Origin: Candidatus Bathyarchaeota archaeon
GTDB taxonomy: Archaea > Thermoproteota > Bathyarchaeia > Bathyarchaeales > Bathycorpusculaceae
Direction of reading: 5' to 3'
DNA: 47,680 bases
NCBI GenBank assembly: GCA_022865455.1
Contig: JALHSY010000181.1
Coordinates: 1-47,680 of the forward strand
Positions 43,263 through 47,680 of this stretch are shown piece by piece. The position numbers and the translations under genes are program-made. Numbering within the stretch: position 1 is the first letter of the stretch; every line of letters starts with the position of its first letter. The notes under the pieces are model-generated. The model searched no databases. It was not told the DNA's origin and saw only the letters and a list, made by a program, of their open reading frames with translations.

Positions 43263-43793
43263 TTGAGCGCTTTGAAGCATGGGTTCTTCAAGGCAGGTTT
43301 TATGCTTTGTGACAGGTGTGTTTTGAATGCGCGCTGCGAGTCTTTCGTGCCTGCAAGCGAATGCTCTGTTGAGAAGAAGGGGTATGATTTGTTGGTGTCC
43401 GAGCTGATAAGACAGTACAATCTTGAAGGGTTGGCGGATGAGATTATGGTTCAGCGCTTGGCAATGTACCTGATTCGCATTGCAAGGGCTGAAGCTTACG
43501 AGGCTAATGTTGGTTTTTCGGACGCTTCTGTCGCCTGGGGCAAATACATAGCGGGTTTGGATGAGAACGTGCGGGGTTTGATGAGGGAGTTGACGATTTC
43601 TAGGGCTCAGCGTCAGAGGGTGGAAAAGGACGACGTGATGGTTGATTTGGATCAGTTGATGGTTAGGTTGAATAAGAGTGCGCGGATTTTTCGGAGACGC
43701 TCTCCGAGGGAGTATGTGCTTGGAAGCTGGACTAAGTACAAGATGCGGTTGAGGCATGAGCGGAGAACGAGATGGCGTGATGCAGAGACCTAG
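43263..43793 (+). CDS. four-cysteine protein of unknown function (terminase-small-subunit-like?)
   Basis: 176 residues; the ORF start shown is probably TTG, with the next ATG at codon 14. An N-terminal metal-binding motif C16-x2-C19-x5-C25-x8-C34 (CDRCVLNARCESFVPASEC) precedes a helical body (DLLVSELIRQYNLEGLADEI, RGLMRELTISRAQRQRVEKD) and a basic C-terminus (LRHERRTRWRD). A short CxxC zinc knuckle plus helical body is seen in some phage terminase small subunits, but this is a weak resemblance. It overlaps the next gene. Confidence 0.6.
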   Translation: MSALKHGFFKAGFMLCDRCVLNARCESFVPASECSVEKKGYDLLVSELIRQYNLEGLADEIMVQRLAMYLIRIARAEAYEANVGFSDASVAWGKYIAGLDENVRGLMRELTISRAQRQRVEKDDVMVDLDQLMVRLNKSARIFRRRSPREYVLGSWTKYKMRLRHERRTRWRDAET

Positions 43794-44640
43794 GAAGTTG
43801 CCGAAAGCCGCGGTTAGGCAGTTGATTGACTACTGCTTGAAAAAGGAGCGGCAGACGGGTGTTTCTGCGGCGAAACAGATGAAAGAGTACCTGTTGCTGA
43901 TGAAGAAGTACGTGGAGTATTTTTTCAGCGAAGACTGGCCAGAGAAGATCGTGAACACTGGATTATATATGGGGGATGATGAATGGGATTTCGTGTTTTC
44001 CACGAATGGGTATTGGGAGACGAGGGAGCGGTTCATAGTTGCGTGCTTGCGAAGAAACGTAACACTGAATGAGTTTTACGCGGATGGTTTCGACTTTGAC
44101 TTTAGAGTGAATGGCTATTTGTTTTGCCTCGGTTGCGTGGTCAATGATTCAACAAAACTCAGGGATAAGATATTGATATTGGATCTTTACCGAAGAGAGA
44201 ATGAGGCGAAGGTCCAGTCTGGAGAAGCATCAGAATCTGAGCTGGAGACTTGGGCGCACAACCGTAAACCTGAAAACGTGAGAAGGGACAAGATGCTGGA
44301 TGTTGAGTTGAGGCTTTATGAGGAGATTGGACGCGCTGAGGGAAAAATCTGCGCTGATAACAACAGGTGCTGGTGTCCGTACAAGGCTAAATCCACGAAG
44401 CTGGCGGATTGCGGAGGCACAGCCAAGAAGATCTGGGAGCTTGTGGAGTTTTATGATGAACATTGGAATGGCTCGCTGTATTCTACGCCTTCCGCTGGAG
44501 AGAGACAGTTTTACCATCTCGATGAGCTTGGCTTCATGGATGTCACGGATTATGATGATATTATCAAGGCTTGCAGCGACGGAAGAATGATCAAGATAAA
44601 GAAGGAATACGACGACTACCAAGAAGGAATACCATACTAA
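43756..44640 (+). CDS. hypothetical protein, 294 residues, Cys-containing
   Basis: The start is ATG 43756, or ATG 43780 (MQRPRKLPKAAV); both overlap the previous gene, indicating coupling. The basic N-terminal helix region (LPKAAVRQLIDYCLKKERQ) is followed by an acidic, aromatic middle (YMGDDEWDFVFSTNGYWETR) and two Cys clusters: LFCLGC near 134 and CADNNRCWCPYKAKSTKLAD with a following CGG near 200-220. A possible zinc or Fe-S protein. No family recognised. Part of the AbrB-led accessory module. Confidence 0.6.
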   Translation: MSGERDGVMQRPRKLPKAAVRQLIDYCLKKERQTGVSAAKQMKEYLLLMKKYVEYFFSEDWPEKIVNTGLYMGDDEWDFVFSTNGYWETRERFIVACLRRNVTLNEFYADGFDFDFRVNGYLFCLGCVVNDSTKLRDKILILDLYRRENEAKVQSGEASESELETWAHNRKPENVRRDKMLDVELRLYEEIGRAEGKICADNNRCWCPYKAKSTKLADCGGTAKKIWELVEFYDEHWNGSLYSTPSAGERQFYHLDELGFMDVTDYDDIIKACSDGRMIKIKKEYDDYQEGIPY

Positions 44641-44737
44641 CGCAAAGATCAGTCAAAGAAACACAGGCTACCTTATTCGAACGGAGATCCGCAAATTGGC
44701 AGGTTTAATAGCTTGACTTAGCGGTCACGATTACAAT

Positions 44738-45430
44738 CTAGAGTTGTTTTTTAGAACCGAAAACGCTCTTGGCTATCCTTTCGGCTATTGTCAGTGGTAT
44801 GTTGATCAGTTTTGATATTAGTCCCAGGCCAGAGAACATTGTTCTGAGGTTGTTGATGTCGGTCTGGGTGAGGGCGCCTATCGCGGGGGCTGTGAAGATG
44901 TAGACGGCTAGGAAGATTGTTATGCCTATTACAGGTCTGACCCATTCGACCAGATTGACGAAGTTTAGCGATGCATAGGTTGCTAGTGCTGCGATGGCTG
45001 AGGCTGCGAATATTTTGGCGGAGGATTTGAGGTCTGCTTTGACCCTGTAGTGTTTCCATGCCCAGTGAAGGCCCCAGAACATGCTTGGCAGTCCAGCGAG
45101 GAGACTCGCAAGTATGAGGCCTATTATTCCAAATGTTGGGATCAGAAGAAAACCTAGGGGAAGACCGATTGCCAGTGTCAGTATGCTTTGTTTCATGAGT
45201 GTTTTTGTTTCTCCCACGCCGGTTAAGAGGGCGCTTAGGCTCAAGCTTCCCAAGACAGCAAACAAATTGCCTATAACGTACAGGGTTAAGAAGAAAGGCG
45301 CATAAACATGTCGTTCTCCAAACAACGTGGATATCATGGGACCTGATAAAGCCATTATGGCCATAGTTGCAGGCACCAGCAGAATGGCAGTGTGTTTTAC
45401 GGATGAGGTGAAGACGGTCTTCAGGCGATA
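44738..45430 (-). pseudogene. C-terminal remnant of a Wzx-like flippase
   Basis: An open frame runs from just after two stops near 45433 down to 44738. It reads YRLKTVFTSSVKHTAILLVP, MALSGPMISTLFGERHVYAP, LLTGVGETKTLMKQSILTLA, and then membrane helices ending KSVFGSKKQL. This aligns with the last 200-230 residues of MOP flippases (compare SSFFNGLGETKTTLKASIIA in the gene at 4278). The first 280-300 residues are missing. An ATG inside (45376) would give a 212-residue product, but half a transporter is unlikely to work. Confidence 0.72.
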
Positions 45431-45730
45431 TCCAGTCTCCCTCTATAACTACCCAAACGTACCCCTCGAAAAACCGAATCACTCAAACATTCTCAAGAAT
45501 CTCTTCAATGCATATCAGCTAAAGGCTTTCTTTGGGATCGATTAGCGCCCTAATAGTCGCTTGGAATTTTTGCGATGTTGAAGAAAAGAAGCTGAAAAAC
45601 CGATTCTGATAGAATCGCAGTGGCTAAGGTCAAATTCGTGTTCTGAATCGGAAGACGCACAAACCTTTTTTGAGCGCGCCGAATAGGAAGTGGATGGAAG
45701 AATCCTAAGATCTAGGAGGGAAGCCCAAAA

Positions 45731-45913
45731 GTGCGTAAGCATAGACTTAAGGTAATACTGTATCCTATAGCTGTCTTCTTCTGGTTGATTGGATGGGGGC
45801 TTTTCTTCTTTGGCTCCGAAGAACAGAACAAGCCAAGAAAGACTATGGGAGATGCCAAGAAGGAAATCGAAATCGCAATGCCCATGTTGAAAGAAGTCCG
45901 TCCAAACTCTTAG
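45731..45913 (+). CDS. small single-helix membrane protein
   Basis: 60 residues: a basic N-terminus MRKHRLK, one membrane helix VILYPIAVFFWLIGWGLFFF (about 8-27) and a charged cytoplasmic tail (EEQNKPRKTMGDAKKEIEIA). The pattern of basic-in, helix, then soluble tail is consistent. No family named. A second, even smaller hydrophobic frame starts five bases later. Confidence 0.6.
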   Translation: MRKHRLKVILYPIAVFFWLIGWGLFFFGSEEQNKPRKTMGDAKKEIEIAMPMLKEVRPNS

Positions 45914-45917
45914 TGTG

Positions 45918-46019
45918 ATGTTGCTCGTACGCTGGCTTGTGTTGCCGCACATATTCTACACAGTCATATTTTCAATGGCCATGGTACTTGCTGTTCCCAG
46001 AGTGTTCAAGACATTCTAG
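45918..46019 (+). CDS. putative 33-residue hydrophobic microprotein
   Basis: ATG 45918 (or GTG 45915) opens a frame MLLVRWLVLPHIFYTVIFSM, then AMVLAVPRVFKTF and TAG. Almost all of it is one hydrophobic helix with basic ends. It starts five bases after the stop of the previous membrane-protein gene, which suggests coupled translation. Short chance frames of this kind occur, so it is only a candidate. The rest of the stretch to 46245 holds nothing recognisable. Confidence 0.35.
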   Translation: MLLVRWLVLPHIFYTVIFSMAMVLAVPRVFKTF

Positions 46020-46245
46020 TGCATTAGAACTAGCGTTGACCTATAGGCATGTGTTCTCCGTGGCAAGGTTCTCACCCACACGACCGCGCCAAGTCAAGCA
46101 TTAACACCATTTCGGGTTTTGCCAAGGCACATGACCTTCTTTGCCGGCTCGCCTGACGTTTTCCATCGGGACTTGACTAACTAATCAATTTCGCTTCTCA
46201 AAAAATGTTAAGAGCATTGCAGGCAATGCTGTTTTCCGATGCGCG

Positions 46246-46803
46246 ATGGCAATGAAAGAAGAATCTAACGACATATGCAACGAAGGAAGTGGCAAACAAG
46301 GATCAACGGCAAAGGCACAAGACTCGGTTTGGAAAAGGCTGTCCCTCATAAAAACGCAACATGGAAACTCGCTCAAGCTTGCAGCTGCAACAATATCTCT
46401 GATACTTCTCTGTTTGCTTGCAAGTATGACTCTTGCCCAGACCTTTCAACGGAGCATCAACAGCTACGGCACACTGAGATTCGTTGGGGTAAGTGCATAT
46501 TGGGACAATGCTTGTACAAGTGAGGTAACGTCCATACCATGGGGGGCTATCGTTGCGGGAACCTCAGTCGATAACGTTGTGTATGTCAAAAACGTTGGAA
46601 CAGCAGCAGGAACGCTTTCAATGAGTTATGGCAACTTTACCCCTGCAGTTGCAGCCTCTTACTTGACATTGACGTGGAACTGCAGCGGCTACATTCTCTC
46701 TCCTAACGCGGTGACTTGTGCCAAACTCACCTTAACCGTGCAGCCGAACATAGAAAACGTGACAGATTTCAGCTTTGATATTCTCGTGCAAGCCTCAGTC
46801 TAG
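46246..46803 (+). CDS. small signal-anchored secreted protein (WG-x-L family, copy 7)
   Basis: 185 residues. An unusually long polar N-terminus (about 1-42) precedes the membrane segment (about 43-65, LKLAAATISLILLCLLASMT). Then INSYGTLRFVGVSAYWDNAC, SIPWGAIVAGTS, VYVKNVGTAAGTLSM, LTLTWNCSGYIL and the terminal strand TDFSFDILVQASV. The ectodomain aligns in full with copies 2 and 5. The N-terminal extension is either cytoplasmic or an overextended start; no ribosome binding site decides between ATG 46246 and the ATG two codons later. Confidence 0.78.
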   Translation: MAMKEESNDICNEGSGKQGSTAKAQDSVWKRLSLIKTQHGNSLKLAAATISLILLCLLASMTLAQTFQRSINSYGTLRFVGVSAYWDNACTSEVTSIPWGAIVAGTSVDNVVYVKNVGTAAGTLSMSYGNFTPAVAASYLTLTWNCSGYILSPNAVTCAKLTLTVQPNIENVTDFSFDILVQASV

Positions 46804-46938
46804 GCAAACGCTCGCGCCCACGTAAGTTAAGGGCTTCGTAGACATAAGGGATATCTCTCCTGGGCCAAACAGCATTGATGAATAGCGTAATTGCGGCACA
46901 TTTATCTTGACCCCGAAGAACGTTAAGAATAGATTTCA

Positions 46939-47680
46939 GTGTTGAGCAGTGGCGTTGACCAAGAAAACGTGACGAGGGTACTGTCTGCGCTGTCCCACCC
47001 CCTAAGAAGGCAAATCCTGCAGTATCTGAGTGAAAAAGAGGAATGCTCCTTTACGGATCTGATGAACGCTCTCAAAGTGGACACTGGAAAGCTAAGCTTC
47101 CACATCAAGAACTTGGAGGCTTTTCTTGAACACACACCAGCAGGCAAATACAGATTAAGTAAGGTAGGAGAAAACGCCATAGTTCTCATAAAGGATCTAG
47201 AATCGTGGTCTGTAGAGGTCCAAATTGCGACAAAAATAACCTCGCTTCCTTTGGCCAACTTCAAAAAACGAACAGTGGCCTTTCTGATTGACCTCGGCAT
47301 CGCTTTTGCGATATTCATGGCCGTACCCAACGTTTTTTCTTCAATAACGCCTGGAGGAGGGATTTTTCCAAACTTCAGCATAATACTCTTTCTCCTTCTG
47401 CTATGGATGTATCTTACTCTCCTCGAAGGGTTCGCGGGCCAAACTTTGGGAAAACGAATAGTAGGGTTAAAGGTTGTGGCAACAGGAGGAAAGAGGGTGT
47501 TCTATGACCATGCAGCTGTAAGAAATTTCGGAGTGGCCTTTCTTCTTCCCGTCGATCTACTCATTGGGCTCCGTCTTAGGGACAAAAGATACATCAGATA
47601 CTTCGACAAATTCTCCGGAACCACCGTCATTGACCTTCGGGCTGGTGGTTCCGCAAAAAGCCCCCAGCTAACAAACGCCA
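46939..47680 (+). CDS. ArsR-type winged helix fused to RDD membrane domain (runs off the end)
   Basis: Starts at GTG 46939 (or TTG 46942) just after an in-frame TAG; open to the window edge, at least 247 residues. Residues 8-85 are an ArsR-like winged helix: RVLSALSHPLRRQILQYLSE, then EECSFTDLMNALKVDTGKLS and FHIKNLEAFL. Residues from about 108 are an RDD domain: FKKRTVAFLIDLGIAFAIFM, EGFAGQTLGKRIVGLKVV and VRNFGVAFLLPVDLLIG, with the R...D...D positions of the family. Such fusions are candidate membrane-tethered regulators; ligand unknown. Partial at the 3' side. Confidence 0.82.
   Translation, partial: MLSSGVDQENVTRVLSALSHPLRRQILQYLSEKEECSFTDLMNALKVDTGKLSFHIKNLEAFLEHTPAGKYRLSKVGENAIVLIKDLESWSVEVQIATKITSLPLANFKKRTVAFLIDLGIAFAIFMAVPNVFSSITPGGGIFPNFSIILFLLLLWMYLTLLEGFAGQTLGKRIVGLKVVATGGKRVFYDHAAVRNFGVAFLLPVDLLIGLRLRDKRYIRYFDKFSGTTVIDLRAGGSAKSPQLTNA

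Noticed and set aside
44751-45482. 243-codon minus-strand frame
   Set aside because: It is the shifted-frame shadow of the flippase remnant; the residues are Arg/His/Asn-rich without motifs.
45542-45952. 136-codon minus-strand frame
   Set aside because: It is opposite the small membrane protein at 45731 and has no coherent features.
46923-47381. 152-codon minus-strand frame
   Set aside because: It is antisense to the clear winged-helix/RDD gene, which runs off the window.
1-47680. CRISPR arrays, rRNA, tRNA, complete insertion sequences
   Set aside because: None was found by eye: no regularly spaced short repeats, no rRNA-like conserved blocks and no intact transposase.

Overview
The window reads as archaeal chromosome, most likely from a Bathyarchaeia-like (TACK-group) lineage. 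This placement is inference from protein style. Supporting signs are TATA-box promoters placed 30-40 bases before start codons, an exosortase-type (archaeosortase) enzyme, DUF1616 membrane proteins, membrane proteins with winged helices, DUF2341/LamG surface proteins and many short secreted beta-rich proteins. No rRNA, tRNA or CRISPR array was recognised.

Layout. (1) 1-4.2 kb: members of a small signal-anchored secreted family (whole, truncated, and one fused to a dockerin-like tail), a segmental duplication, and a DUF457-type membrane protein whose start codon appears to be ACG. (2) 4.3-13.4 kb: an intact Wzx-like flippase, a secreted protein with a PEF-like C-terminal sorting signal, an integrase scrap beside a DUF433/DUF5615 toxin-antitoxin pair, a decayed flippase::Ig-like chimera behind a DUF1616 protein, a second protein with a tripartite C-terminal signal, and an operon headed by an archaeosortase fused to a zinc ribbon, an EpsI-like domain and a winged helix. 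(3) 13.7-24.0 kb: secreted enzymes (GH5 glycosidase, M14 zinc carboxypeptidase) and a 2029-residue DUF2341/LamG/FG-GAP/Ig-like surface protein. (4) 24.1-40.5 kb: a glycan-assembly island, nearly all on the minus strand: SAM methyltransferase, polytopic glycosyltransferase-like protein, GNAT, polysaccharide deacetylase-like protein, GT2 and GT4 enzymes, nucleotidyltransferase, P-loop kinase, three CapK/PaaK-like adenylating enzymes, a Gfo/Idh/MocA dehydrogenase and a DPM-like GT2. (5) 40.7-42.6 kb: a small operon of a winged helix, a membrane-anchored helical protein and a DUF1616-type ectodomain. (6) 42.6-47.7 kb: an accessory module (AbrB-like regulator, four-Cys protein, 294-residue unknown), a flippase remnant, small membrane proteins, another secreted-family member, and an HTH-RDD membrane protein that runs off the end.

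Taken together the window is a cell-envelope region. The glycan island makes activated, modified sugars, the flippase exports lipid-linked glycan, the archaeosortase probably processes C-terminally tagged surface proteins, and the secreted enzymes and adhesin-like giant act outside the cell. Broken genes are frequent: chimera, truncated copies, integrase, methyltransferase and flippase scraps. The G+T versus A+C bias of the plus strand also flips between blocks, so the region has been heavily rearranged.
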